From positions 744,001-808,000 of the forward strand of contig BCHX01000004.1 of assembly GCA_001599755.1 (NCBI GenBank): 64,000 bases of DNA, in the 5' to 3' direction. The DNA comes from Gliomastix tumulicola (Eukaryota > Ascomycota > Sordariomycetes > Hypocreales > Bionectriaceae). Position 1 is the stretch's first letter; every line of letters starts with the position of its first letter. Positions 34,740 through 46,728 of the stretch are shown piece by piece. The position numbers and the translations under genes were made by a program. The notes beneath the pieces were generated by a model. That model saw only the letters and a list, made by a program, of their open reading frames with translations, was not told the DNA's origin and did no database searches.

Positions 34740-37662
34740 ATGATGGTTCGTTCCGCCTTGCACGATGCCGGGATGCCTCTGCCCCGAGATACCCCTTGTC
34801 TCAGCTCCCGACCCTTCAAAGAATCTCCCGATCTTGTCATCCCGACTTTATCTCTTCAAAGTCACACGCTCCACTTCTTGGCGGTTAGCTAACGATCATC
34901 ATCCCTCAGACCTCATCTCGACCCCGCGGTCAGGTTGGCGGCAGTTTCGCCAGTCGACGCGGGCACGCCAGCCAGCTCTCAATATCGGATCCCAGCCACC
35001 ATGTCACGGAAGCGATTGGCACCCTCTACGGCGACGATGACGAATCGATCCCAGACAACTCTCGCCCTCTGAGCTTCATTGGGGGCTCGCCGTACCACGA
35101 GCAAATCCACACCGTCCCGGCGAACCAGGACCTGTTATCTCCAGAACCTCGGAGAACGCTGATCCGCTCACAATCCGATCAGACACCCGTGACCACACCG
35201 CACCACGGCGAACATGGAAGTCTCAAGAAGTCACAAACGCTGTCCGTGCAGACAAACCACCAGCGAGGCGGACCAGATTCTACCCAGAGATCGCCCAAGT
35301 CGCCCACGATGCCGTCCCTCCGAGACGTTCAGGCCGATCCTGCGACCTCACAATACACACTTACAAACATCGACAATCCAAACGACATCGCCCAGGAACT
35401 GAGCAACCTGCAGGCTCTGAGGCGCATGTCCATGGATGTGGGGAACATCAAGGACCCGGATATGCCACAAATGTCTCTGTCAACTATGCCATCCATTGCA
35501 CCGAGCGGCGACGATGACGAGGCCGATCCATCACGATTATTATGGGTTCCTGCGCGGGTGCACCCAGAACTTGCCCCAGGAGAATTCAAGTCCTTCCTAG
35601 AGACACGAGTTCAGACGATCCGAAGGAGATCTCGAGATGGCTCACTATCCCCAGATGGACTCGGCCGTAACAACACTGGCTCCTCACTTCGACGCCAGAA
35701 GTCGATGCTCTCCCGACAAATCGACGATTCTAGTGGACCAGGACGCTCGGGATACGTGGATGGAGCTGAGAGATTAGCGCGGCAACAGTCACATCGAAGC
35801 TCGGAGTTAAGCCTGGAAGAGCTTGTCAAGGATCCTTCGAAGGCGGTGCAGAAGCTAGCACAGGAGTCTCAGGGCGGTGAGGACGGACCAGAGGGTAACC
35901 CGGACGACAAGCCTATCCTGGCAATGGCACCTGGCATGGGCCTCAGAAGATCAACTCGGACCCAATACAGGAAGGGTGGGAGTCTGAGGTCAGGCACGAA
36001 ACGAGTCGCGCCGCAGCGATTTCAGGAACAAGATGAGTCCGGTGTACCCCCGGTACCTGAAGCGCCACCTGGGCATTCGTTGTCGAGAGTTCAGTCCGAG
36101 CCGGTTGCGGAGAATTTCTCCCGCCCTTCGAGGTCGGGTCGAAGAGGTCAGACGTTTGCTCAGGATGAGGTGTTGAGTGTCAAGTCGTCATCCCACCAGG
36201 ACGACGAACTGCAATTCTCGAACCAAGGATACCAGGATCAACTTCCCATTCGTTTCACGTCCACACAGCCCTACGATGCCGATTTCCAAACGGGAGGTTC
36301 CTCCCACGACTCTCGCAACCACCACGACGACCCCGCGAATCAATACGCCCAGCCTTCATCATCCTCTCGACAAGTGCCGCAACAGAACGTCGAGTCTCAG
36401 CCAGAACCATCTATAGCTGAACCGCCTCCGAAGTCCAACAGGCGAAAAATCAGCCAGCCGACGCCTCCTCAGCCGCCTCCTCAGCAGCAGTGGACATCCA
36501 AGACTCCATCACAGCCCGCTTCGTCACATTCCCTCAACGAGCAGCTGTCGGCGAATGCCTCTCAGCTCCCTGGACAGTCCAGCACTGATAGTCTCACATT
36601 CATCCCAACCTTCAGCCCGGAGGAAAAGAAGAGTGATAAGAAGTCAAAGAAAGAACGGGACGATGATGCCTCCTCTGTCAAGTCTACAAGCAGTGCTTGG
36701 AAGTGGTTTAAGAGCAGCAGCGATGACAAGAAGGAGAAGAAAGAGGACAAGAAATCCAGGGGTAAGGCCCTTGTGGAGAAGGCCCAGGATAGCGTACGGC
36801 TGGACGTGATCCAGACATCGATCGATAAGAACGTCGGTAAGGGGCGGGAGAGCCTCGTCTTGGAACGCGACAGCGCGGACAACAAGCTCCAGGAAGAACG
36901 GCGAAAGGAGAGCAACCGGAAAACTGACACTAAGAAGGAAAAGGACGGCAGCATCTTCTCTTCAATATTCGGCGGTAAGAAGAGAGAAGAGAAGGAGAAG
37001 ACAAGCAAAAAGTCCCAGCATCTCCGCGTTCCTTCGGAGACCCCCGCCTACAAGCCACAGCAGCCCGATGTCGACTACCACTGGACTAGATTTCCTCTGC
37101 TTGAGGAGAGGGCAATCTATCGGATGGCCCATATCAAGCTCGCGAACCCTCGGCGTCCTTTGCTCAGTCAAGTTCTCCTCAGCAACTTCATGTACAGCTA
37201 TCTGGCTATTGTCCAGGCTATGCATCCGAATATGAACGTGCCAGTCTCTCCGCAGCAGAAGCGTCTTGAAGAGGAGGCCCGACGAAAGCGTGAGGAGGAG
37301 GAGTATCTCGCTCAACAGCAGATGCAGGATCAAGACGATCAATACGACTATGACTATCATAGGGTGGGTGTTTACTAATCTTGAGCACTAAACCAATAAG
37401 CTAACTCGGACCCTAGGCTGCTGTACAATACGCTGAGGGCGATGATGGAGATGTGGAATACGTCGATGAAGCTCAAATTTACGAAGACGAGCATGGAAAT
37501 GACCATCAGTACCACCAACACCATCAGGACCAAAATCAGCATTCCGACTATGGTTATGATGAGACAGATGCGTACGGTCACAGTGATAAGGACTACTATC
37601 AGTACCACGACAACCTCAACAGTCACCAACGTCGGCACGATGGACGAGACGACATGTGGTGA
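34740..37662 (+). CDS. Zds1/Zds2-family protein (Zds_C domain)
   Basis: Reconstructed as 34740-34745, 34910-37363 and 37417-37662, about 901 aa. The first exon (two Met codons before a GTTCGT donor) is a guess; the coding frame is secure from 34910 on. The N-terminal block SDPSHHVTEAIGTLYGDDD is followed by a long Ser/Arg/Gln-rich disordered middle. The diagnostic C-terminal Zds_C domain lies near residues 722-790 (HWTRFPLLEERAIYRMAHIK, QVLLSNFMYSYL). A charged coiled coil (EEEARRKREEEEY) and a His/Asp/Tyr/Gln-rich tail complete it. Yeast Zds proteins bind and control PP2A-Cdc55 and so affect mitotic entry and exit, Cdc14 release and cell polarity; the same role is inferred. The last intron (GTGGGT donor, CTAAC branch) joins HR to AAVQYAEG. 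Confidence 0.8.
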
Positions 37663-39641
37663 CTAGATGGCCATGATGACGATCCGAGGAACGGTCAAAA
37701 CACCGCCAACAATCATAACTGGCTCTAACGGCTTCAAACTTTCCCATTCTCTCGAATATATAACCGTCATGTTCTTACGGTCACGGGGATACGGCCAACG
37801 GCTTCTATCGAGACACGCGCACGTACCATGAAAGCAGGACTTACTTGATCAAAGCATATTGCGGAGTTATCTTTTCGTTTGGGGGCTTGGGCGAAACAAT
37901 TTCAAAGGTGTGTCAGGCGCGAAAGCAGCTCTTGACTCCTCCTCGTCGTGGACCCGGCGATCAGGACAGGGCGTGGTTTGCAATCTTTGAGCGTGACGAA
38001 TGCTTTCCTTGTTCCTTTTTCCTACTTTCTCTATTATACATATTCTTATTATCATATATCTTACTCCATCGCCCCATGTTTTCTTTTTCTCACTATCTCT
38101 TCAACCAGCTTCCATGTTCTTGAGCAGGAGGTGAGTTGGAGAAACAGTGGCTGTCAGCTCGTCACCTTTCCTTCACTATGTTGTCATCAGCCGGAGCGTT
38201 TCAAGAGGGACATGGTGCATATATGGGCAGGGCATGCGGGAAGGGTATACAACGTGGTTATGGAGTTCTAATTGAGGCACGTATCTCAGCCTGAACTGTA
38301 TCGAAGGCTACTGATTTGCGAACGTCACGGTCGTTACATGTGCAATGGGGGTATTGTATGATAGTTGAAATATGAGTAGCCAAGCAACATTTCCTAGTGT
38401 GCGTGCCACGTGGCTCATCTAAAGACTGTTGACACTTTCATGCAGGGGAGAGCTGATGTGGCGGCGCATGTGGTATCCCACTGACTCCAGTCGCGTGCTA
38501 GAGAGGGCAAAGCCCAGCGTATAATGGCTGGATGAGAAACTCAAACACTATATGCGTGGTAAGTGCAGCGTCTCCCGTCACGGAGGCAGCCAGACGCTCA
38601 AGTACTGGACACTATTGTGCAGGGTAGGTGAAGGCGTAGATGGGATGAATCAGATACTGCACTGATGCACTCCTGAATCTTGACTAGAATGAAGCTGAGG
38701 TGAGGCGAGAAACTTTTCACCGCTGTGTGAACGTCTCGCTATCTTGGCCATGTAAGATTACGGTGTATTCTGGCGGTATGAATGCTGGTGGTACGCGGCA
38801 GTGCATGTTTGCTCGGTCGCCCATAGAACCCTCGCACACAAAGTCGCAACCGAACCGAGTGAGCAATTACCGTTGGACGGTGTGATAATAACGAGTCGGG
38901 TAGCATTCAGGTTTCGGCCCTGCAGACCGCAGTCGGTACGGAGTCAGTACAACGCATAATTGGGACAGCGTACGATCACCCTGGGCGCATTTTGAGGTGA
39001 GGCGATGGAGGCAATTGAGGCGATAGAGGCGAGAGGCGGCGATGGCTTTCCCAAGGTGCAAGCCCCCACTGAAATACATACCTGACGCTAAGCCATGTTG
39101 GGAAGTAGCCAGTCGCGACCTGGGATTCTTTGGGGTCCTTTTTCTTCAGGATACAAAATTATCTCCAGCCCAGCGGCCCAGCTTGAGCAGCCTTGTTAAC
39201 AAAGCTTCGTGCATCCGCCATCTCTTCCCTTTCCCTCTTGTCTCTTTGATACCCTCACGACATTCCTCTCTCCCGCCCCTCCTCCCTGCATAGGCGTGCC
39301 GCTAGACGTCCCCTCGAGCCAACCCCGAATACCGCCCCGTCGTTCCTGCGCATTGGGTCCTTCCGTAAGATAGAATGGCTGCTGTGAGTAACTGCCCTGC
39401 GTGCCTCCTTCCCGCACATCGCGACCTTCGTCCCTTCCGTTTCTGGCAGGGGCCCTCACGTGGTCCGTGGCTTCTGCTCTTTCCCATTCTTGCGAGCTGG
39501 CCACAGGCTGTCGAGAGGGCTGCTTAGCATCTTTTGTCACAACAATGCGCCGTCGCCGTCTCCCGCCATCGGGTACACGTCCTCGTCAATATTGATGCAC
39601 ATTGTCTTGCCTACGAGCCGAATACGCGAATTCCATACATC
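37663..39641. other. Intergenic, Zds gene to DUF2433 gene
   Basis: 2.0 kb without a supported gene. Pyrimidine-rich stretches around 37990-38110 and 39220-39300 look like UTR or promoter sequence. Confidence 0.4.
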
Positions 39642-41754
39642 ATGCCCCGCGGAAACAAATTCCGTCGGGGAAGCGTCAGGTCCTCTCCTGCTAACCGCCG
39701 CCAGTCTCGTCCGCACAACAACACGGGCTACCTCCAGAACGGTGCGAGTAACCTGCCGCCTGGCGCTGCGCCTCTCCTCCCGAACCAAGGCCGAGTCGTC
39801 CAATCCGGCCCTATCAGAGTCCTATGCATTGCCGACGTTCGAGGTAAGGGCGAAATACTTTGCTTTGGAGCGCTTCTTCGATTGATCCCTGACACACCCA
39901 TCTCGCACAGGTAACCTCAAGTCTCTGAACGAGCTTGCGAAGCAGGCTCGCGCCGACCACATTATCCACACTGGTGATTTCGGTTTCTACGATGACACCT
40001 CGCTGGAGAGAATTGCCGACAAGACGCTCAAGCACGTCGCCCAGTACTCTCCCCTGATCCCCGAGCCTGTCAAGAAGTCGATCCAGCAAGGAGGCGCCGG
40101 CCCCGTCAAGACCCGATTCGCCCCCAGCGACCTCCCGCTCTCTGAGCTCTCGCTGCTCCTCAGCGGCGAACTCAAGCTCGATATTCCCGTCTACACGGTC
40201 TGGGGTGCCTGCGAGGATGTGCGTGTCCTGGAGAAGTTCCGCTCCGGCGAATACAAGGTCCCGAATCTCCACATCATCGACGAAGCTCGTTCGATGCTTC
40301 TGGAGCTCGGCGGAGTGAAGCTGCGACTGCTTGGTCTCGGCGGAGCCGTTGTTATGCACAAGCTGTTCGACAACGGAGAGGGTCGCACTACGATTGCCGG
40401 AGGACAGGGCACCATGTGGACCACTCTTCTACAGATGGGCGAGCTTGTCGATACGGCGCATAGAGTGTACGACCCTACCGAGACTCGCGTCTTCGTGACG
40501 CACGCATCTCCCGCCCGCGAGGGTATTCTCAACCAGCTGTCCGTTACTCTTAAGGCCGACTTCTCTATCTCCGCTGGTCTGCATTTCCGGTACGGCAGCT
40601 CTTACAACGAGTTCAGCGTCAACCCGACGCTGGACCACTACCGTGGCAAGCTTGCTGCCTCAAAGGCCTCCTTCAACGACGTCTGGGATACTGTCAAGGG
40701 CGAGGTGGAGCCGGCCATTGCGCAAAACGAGGCGCAGCAAAACCTTCTCAAGAACGCGCTGCAAATTGTCGACAAGATGCCTACCACTGCTGCCGGTGGT
40801 AACCCCTTTGGTGGTCCCGTCGGTGGAAACCCCGCCGCCTTGGGCCAAGTCGACGAGAGTGCGTTTAAGAACATGTGGAATTTCAACCTTGCTGATGCCG
40901 CCTTTGGATATCTCGTCCTCGAGATCCAGGACGGCAGGATCGGTACCGAGATGAGAGCGCAGGGCTTTAACTTTGCCCACCGCGGCTCGAAGCAGCAGCC
41001 TGGTGCGGGACCTGCCCCTCCTTCTTCTGCAAGCCCCAGCAATGTCCCTGCACCTGCCCCTGCATCAACACAGACGGCGGGCGGCCCCCCGCCTTACAGC
41101 AGACAGGCGCCCGCAGCCCAGTCCAAGCCCGCAGTGGCCACGCCCCCTACCGGTCCTCCCAAGCCTGCGACACCGAAGCCCGAGCCCGTGGCTAAGGATA
41201 CCGAGAAGACACCTTCTGGAGCAAACGGTTCAAGCAACGGCCCCGAGCCCGCATCTTCGCCTGTCCCCAAGCCTGCTGGTTCTGAGATCATTGGACTGTT
41301 CATTATGAATGCCAGCAGTGAAGAACAGTGCCGCGAGCTTTTTGTGGAGGAGGACAAGCCGAAGATCGTCAAGATCGAGAAATGGGGCGTTAACAGGGTC
41401 GTTCACTTCAAGACGGTAGAGGATCGGGACGGAGCCATGGCACGCCTGCCTGAGGATGTGAAGACGCGAGCACAGGAAGATAGGTCCAAGCCTCTCGTCA
41501 AGCTCTTCCAGCCTCGCGAGGGTGCCAAGCCATTCGCCCCCCGCGGCGGAGCGGGCAACTGGGGAAGCAGCACTCGCGGGGGTGGGAACAACTCGAGCGG
41601 CTACCGTAGCGCTGGTGGTGCTAGTGATTCCGAAACCAACCGCCGTGGTGGTCGAGGTGGCCGTGGCCGAGGCGGCGAGCGAGGGCGTGGACGAGGCCGA
41701 GGAGGTGGCAAGGGTGAGGCTGGCACGTCGTCGCCTGCCCCTGCAGCCGAGTAA
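39642..41754 (+). CDS. DUF2433 metallophosphoesterase-like protein with RGG-rich tail
   Basis: Two exons (39642-39843 and 39911-41754) encode 681 aa. The calcineurin-like fold begins at VLCIADVRGNLKSLNELA; blocks HTGDFGFYDD and VYTVWGACEDVRVLEKF follow. The usual metal ligands are partly replaced: DxHG reads DVRG (Arg67) and GNHE reads GACE. A Pro/Ala-rich linker separates the core from a small RRM-like segment (IIGLFIMNASSEEQCRELF through VVHFKTVEDRDGAMARL), and the last 40 residues are RGG/RGRG repeats typical of RNA-binding proteins. The family is conserved in filamentous fungi and, as far as I know, has no settled function. A role in RNA-linked phosphoester metabolism or as a pseudo-enzyme scaffold is inference. 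The start at 39642 begins MPRGNKFRRGS; upstream frames are not homologous. Confidence 0.85.
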
Positions 41755-42424
41755 AAGGGCGAAAGCAGTGCTGTGCACTCGGTTGTTCTCTCTCTCATTT
41801 CGTCTTTTTCGTTTGGCTCGGGCTCTTCCGTTTTTCACACTCATTCCATCAGTGGTCAGTGTTGGTTTATAGCAACATAGCACGTGCAAGCCTCGCGGCT
41901 CCCGTCCTTTCACACCTTCAACTGTTGTTTTAGCTTCGGAGCGAGGAAGGAGGTAGCACGGCACACCCACGCAAAAGAGATGAAGACGTGCGCGGTGGGC
42001 TTTGGACTTTTCGGTCTCTATGTACCTGTACCTAATGAGAATTCGGGGTCCTGCGGAGGGGCACTGAACTCGAGGAGTTGGTTTCTAGTTGAATTGTTTG
42101 GAGTTCCGCCGTCTACGATAATTCCAAAGATCAGGTTTGCTTTTATGACGTTGGGTTCGTGGGGAGGAAGTGATTTGTTTGCTTTGTTTGCTCGCTTGTG
42201 ACGGAGGGTGCTGAGGGTAGTGAGCTTAGGTACTAGTAGTATTACTGAATGGTGAGCCGAGGGTGAGAGCGCGGTGAGAATGGCTATACCTATAAGTACA
42301 CTTAGAGCATCGGTTCCCCCCTTAGTGATCATCTCCCCTCTACGCACATTTGTATATTGGATTAACGAGGAAGCGAGCGCCAATAGACGCAACAATACGT
42401 CAAAACCTGTCCACGCACAAAGTC
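41755..42424. other. Intergenic, DUF2433 gene to small membrane protein gene
   Basis: About 670 bp with T-rich 3' UTR-like sequence. No gene seen. Confidence 0.4.
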
Positions 42425-42664
42425 ATGGCCCTCACTCCCGCCGCAAGCGTAGCAATCGTCGTCGTCATCGTCCTCTCCCTAGTCACGGCGATCGCGTGGT
42501 ATTTCCACTCCCAGGTCACGGTGTTTGCGAGAATCCTCCTCGGTATTCGCCGTGAAGCCGACGAGGAGGAGCAGCTGGGGGAGGTCGAGGGGGAAGAAGA
42601 ACCGGAAGAGCAGCAGCAGAACGACGAGAGACAGAGTGCCGGGACACAGACTACGTTGGCTTAG
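42425..42664 (+). CDS. Small single-pass membrane protein (hypothetical)
   Basis: 79 aa in one exon. Residues 6-30 form one strongly hydrophobic helix (SVAIVVVIVLSLVTAIAWYF), followed by a short basic stretch (RILLGIRREAD) and an acidic, Gln-rich tail (EEEQLGEVEGEEEPEEQQQ). The basic side of the helix suggests a cytosolic C-terminus. No family is recognised. It lies 272 bp upstream of COQ5 on the same strand. The clean membrane-protein composition argues for a real gene, but its short length leaves doubt. Confidence 0.5.
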   Translation: MALTPAASVAIVVVIVLSLVTAIAWYFHSQVTVFARILLGIRREADEEEQLGEVEGEEEPEEQQQNDERQSAGTQTTLA

Positions 42665-42936
42665 GTGAGACTCCCTTCATATTTCTTGGGTTTGTCGTCT
42701 TGGTATGATATGGTTGTGGGATGTGAAGTTGGGTTGGAGTATGCAAGGCTGAGGTCGATTGTGGATGGTGCCGTCCGCCCCGCTTTATTTTCGGGCTTGG
42801 AGTCGCCAATCTCAAATTTCCATCCCTCAGCCTTACAACGTCGAGTCTTGTCGTTTTCGCCATTGACTGTTCCTGCGACTGACATCGTTGATTTTCCATA
42901 GGCAAGTTCTATCTTGCCAAGAGCCTGTTAGTCAGA

Positions 42937-43928
42937 ATGGCGGCGCGACCGGCCCTGAGGAGCTGTGCGAGGCTCCTCCGACAACACCCGACATCTACTG
43001 CCTATGCTCGCGCATTCAGCACAGCGCCGGCCCGGCTGGGCGACTTCAAGTCACCGACGGCGAGCAAAGAGACGTATTTCGGATACCAGACGGTGACGGA
43101 AGGGGAGAAGCAGGAGCGCGTGGCGGGCGTGTTTACCAATGTCGCCGAGTCGTACGACAAGATGAACGATCTGATGTCTCTAGGCGTCCATCGGTTATGG
43201 AAGTAAGCCGCTCTCCTTCACCCCTCCCTCTTTTCTATGGACAATGGCAGGAAAACTAACGGGGAGAATACAGGGACTACTTCGTCTCGTCCCTGAATCC
43301 CGGCCACACGAACCCGCTCGGCCAGCCCCAGAAGATCCTCGACGTCGCCGGCGGCACGGGCGACATCGCCTTCCGCATGCTCCAGCACGCGCACACGTAC
43401 AACGGCAACCCCAATGTGCACGTCACCATCTCGGACATCAACCCGGCCATGCTCGACGTCGGCCGCCAGCGCTCCCTCGCCCTGCCCGCCGCGCACCAGG
43501 CCTCGCTCTCCTTCCTCGAGGCCAACGCGGAGAAGATCCCCGCCGAGATCGAGGACAACTCGCTGGATCTGTATACGGTGGCGTTTGGCATCCGGAATTT
43601 CTCGAATATGCCGGCGGCGCTGCGCGAGGCAAGGCGTGTGCTGAAGCCTGGTGGTGTGTTTGCGTGCCTGGAGTTCTCCAAGGTCGAGGTTCCCGTGCTG
43701 GATACTATCTACAGGCAGTGGAGCTTCGGCGCCATCCCGCTGATTGGGCAGGTCGTCGCTGGTGATCGGGATAGCTACCAGTATCTGGTGGAGAGCATCG
43801 AGCGGTTCCCGACCCAGGAGGAGTTCCGGGGGCTGATCCAGGATGCTGGGTTTGACGTGGCCGGGAAGGGGTATGAGAACCTGACCGGCGGGATTGCGGC
43901 GATTCATAGGGGCGTTAAGCCGTTGTAG
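42937..43928 (+). CDS. COQ5: 2-methoxy-6-polyprenyl-1,4-benzoquinol methylase, mitochondrial
   Basis: Two exons (42937-43202 and 43274-43928) encode 306 aa. The N-terminus is Arg/Ala/Ser-rich without acidic residues (ARPALRSCARLLRQ), as in a mitochondrial presequence. UbiE/COQ5 signatures are clear: YDKMNDLMSLGVHRLWKDYF, the SAM loop ILDVAGGTGDIAFRML, YTVAFGIRNF and LKPGGVFACLEFSKV. The enzyme performs the C-methylation step of ubiquinone synthesis on the matrix face of the inner membrane as part of the CoQ synthome. The length and intact motifs match the family. Confidence 0.96.
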
Positions 43929-44589
43929 GGGAGGCAACGGAGAGAAGACACGGATGGTCCTTGTTGTACTTTTACTGTAAGCATATATGGAAACTAGAAG
44001 ACGGACAAGCCGATTCTTGCACTCGTTGGTCTTATCTGCTTAATAAATCAACAGTGAAGATATAGAGCCATGACTTATTGAACCTCAACTTCTTGCCTTA
44101 AGGATTGTTCAGAGATGTAGCCCTCTGGGGATGGTGAGTGTCGTCTCGCAATTCTAGCCTGGTGATGCTACCGATGGCTACGGTGGGGCTACTAGAGCAT
44201 CAGCTGGTACCTTGGGTAGGTCGAGATCGGTATTATTGCATTGCCCTCCTGCAGCTCGGTGTAAGGAACTGCACGAAGCCTTCGCCCGCCATTCGAGAAT
44301 CCCTCTGCCGTCGAAATGGAGGCGCCAGTGTCGAATTGAGCATCCTATTGGCTGGGCCAACGGGCTTCCCCAGACTTCCCCCGTTCGGCCTCAGTCGGCT
44401 CGCTTTCTGTCGGCTCATACATCCCACTTCGACTTGTACCACAATGAAGCGTCGCCCTTGGCCACAACAAACTCCCACCAACTTGTTGTCTCTTCTTGTT
44501 TGGCCAATTGTTTAATTCTTCATTTTCAACTTGTCATTGCCACTCCTCCCTTCCCCTGCCGTCTGTCGTCCCTCCTGAACCTGCCAAAG
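43929..44589. other. Intergenic, COQ5 to BCKDH E1-alpha
   Basis: About 660 bp. An in-frame open stretch runs upstream of the E1-alpha start but lacks similarity; it is taken as promoter and leader. Confidence 0.4.
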
Positions 44590-46020
44590 ATGAGGCCCCG
44601 CACCCTACGTCACGTCCCCCTCGGACGGGCATCACCATCCAGACCCTCGGCCTCCCGTCTGACGAGCATGGGCTCCCTGCGTGCCTCTAGCAGCGTCTCG
44701 CAGCGGCCGCACTCCGAATACGTCTCCTTCCCGGGCGCCCTCAAGAGCGCCTTCACCAACACCCTCCACTACCAGCAGCCGCAGTCCTGGACCGCCCTGC
44801 CGACGTACCGCATCGTCGACCAGCACGGCGACGTCGTCGATAGCTCCTTCGAGCCGGACATCCCCGAGGAGACCATCGTCAAGCTCTACACCGACATGCT
44901 GTATATCTCTATCCTCGATGTCATCATGTTCGACGCGCAGAGGCAGGGCCGCCTGAGCTTTTATATGGTGAGCGCGGGCGAGGAGGCTGTGTCGGTGGCG
45001 ACGTCGAGCGTGATCGATAGGGAGGACGTCATCTTCTGCCAGTACAGGGAGCAGGGGTGCTTCAGGGAGAGGGGGTTTACGACGAAGCAGTTCATGGCGC
45101 AGTTGTTTGCGAACAAGGGGGATCCGGGCAAGGGGCGGCAGATGCCCGTCCACTACGGCAGCAAGGAGCTTAATATTGTATGTTGTCGCCAGAATCGACT
45201 ACACATACATACAGCGGACTGACTGTCATCCTAGCATACTATCGCATCTACACTGGGCACACAGCTGCCGCACGCGGCCGGCCACGCCTACGCACAGAGG
45301 ATGAGAAGACTACAAAGCCCCGAAGACAAGCCCCTGATCACGGTGGCCTTCTTCGGCGAGGGCACGTCCAGCACGGGCGACTTCCACGCGGCGCTCAACA
45401 TCGCAGCCACGCGCTCGTGCCCCATCGTCTTCATCTGCCGCAACAACGGCTACGCCATCTCGACCCCGACGCTCGACCAGTACCGGGGCGACGGCATCGC
45501 CAGCCGGGGCATTGGCTACGGCATTGATACGATCCGTGTCGACGGCAATGACATCTGGGCCGTGCGCGAGGCCGTCAAGAAGGCACGCTCCCTCGCCCTC
45601 GAGGACGGCGGCAAGCCCGTGCTCATCGAGGCGCTGACCTACCGCGTCTCGCACCACAGCACGTCGGACGACTCGTTCGCGTACCGGGCGCGCGTCGAGG
45701 TCGAGGACTGGAAGCGCCGCGACAACCCCATCACGCGGCTGCGCAAGTTCATGGAGGCGCGCGGCATGTGGGACGACGCGCGCGAGAAGGAGGCTAGGGA
45801 CGCCCTGCGCAAGGAGATCCTCAAGGGCATCGCCGAGGCGGAGAAGGAGAAGAGGCCGGCGCTGCGGACCATGTTTGAGGATACGTATGAGGAGCTGACG
45901 CCGGACTTGGAGGCGCAGGTGGCGAAGCTGAGGGAGGTCATTGAGCAGTATCCGGATGAGTATGATGTGAGCGAGTTTGAGGGTGGGTTGGACAGCTTGA
46001 AGAAGGACTACAAGAAGTGA
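44590..46020 (+). CDS. Branched-chain 2-oxoacid dehydrogenase E1 component, alpha subunit, mitochondrial
   Basis: Two exons (44590-45177 and 45235-46020) encode 457 aa. A basic, Ser-rich presequence precedes the E1-alpha core. Visible marks: YREQGCFRERGFTTKQF, the thiamine-diphosphate region FGEGTSSTGDFHAALN through NNGYAISTP, and the regulatory loop YRVSHHSTSDDSFAYR, where the mammalian enzyme is phosphorylated. The subunit pairs with E1-beta to decarboxylate the 2-oxoacids of Val, Leu and Ile and feeds branched acyl-CoA to the mitochondrion. The intron (GTATGT donor) joins KELNI to HTIASTLG. The start at 44590 gives the presequence directly. Confidence 0.95.
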
Positions 46021-46712
46021 GCTGCTATATCACGTACTACTACCTAGCCAGCGGTATAATACTGGACTTGGTTTCCAGAGAATAAAGTAAAGCAATTGGG
46101 AACACCGTGCTGTGTCGAGGACTTTCGATGTACATGTCCAGCCCAACAGTCACCCATCAGAGATTGGAATGACGACTCCCTAGAGGCAGCTAATTTGCTG
46201 AATGTTTCAGCATGTTGATGAGTAGACCACTACTTGTATCGCCCGTCTGAATCGGTAATACGGATGTCGTACATCGACACCAGCGACTCTAGGTACCCCG
46301 TGAAACATCACTCTGCGATGGCTCTCAGCTGATTCACCTGCCGGAGATGAGTGGCAGTGAACGTCTGACAGACAGACAGAAGGGCTGTATGTTCTGCGAG
46401 CCGTTCCGCAAATGAGACTACGGTTTACATTGGGCTCGACTTGTCTGAGAATGTTCGAGAAAGAGAGGCCAACCGTGAGGCCCTGGAGAGCGGGCCGGGG
46501 TTGACACACACAAATAGCCAAGAACCGTCTTCATCTCGTGTAATCAAACCTGGCTGGCGTCTTTCCATCCGAGGGCCGCCACGTTTGCTTCCTCCCCGTG
46601 GTGCAAACTGGAGACCCCCACAGACCGCCATCCACGAGCTGTCAAGGGAGGATGTCCTGGTGATGCCCAACCGGGCCGTGACCTAGAGCAGTGTTACCTC
46701 ATGGCGTCTCGT

Positions 46713-46728
46713 GGCGTCACGTGACGCC
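46713..46728. promoter_or_regulatory. 16-bp perfect palindrome GGCGTCACGTGACGCC with CACGTG core
   Basis: The sequence equals its own reverse complement. The centre GTCACGTGAC is the extended E-box bound by Cbf1/USF-type bHLH-zip proteins. It lies about 0.7 kb after the E1-alpha stop and 1.7 kb before the UFD4 start. Confidence 0.5.
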
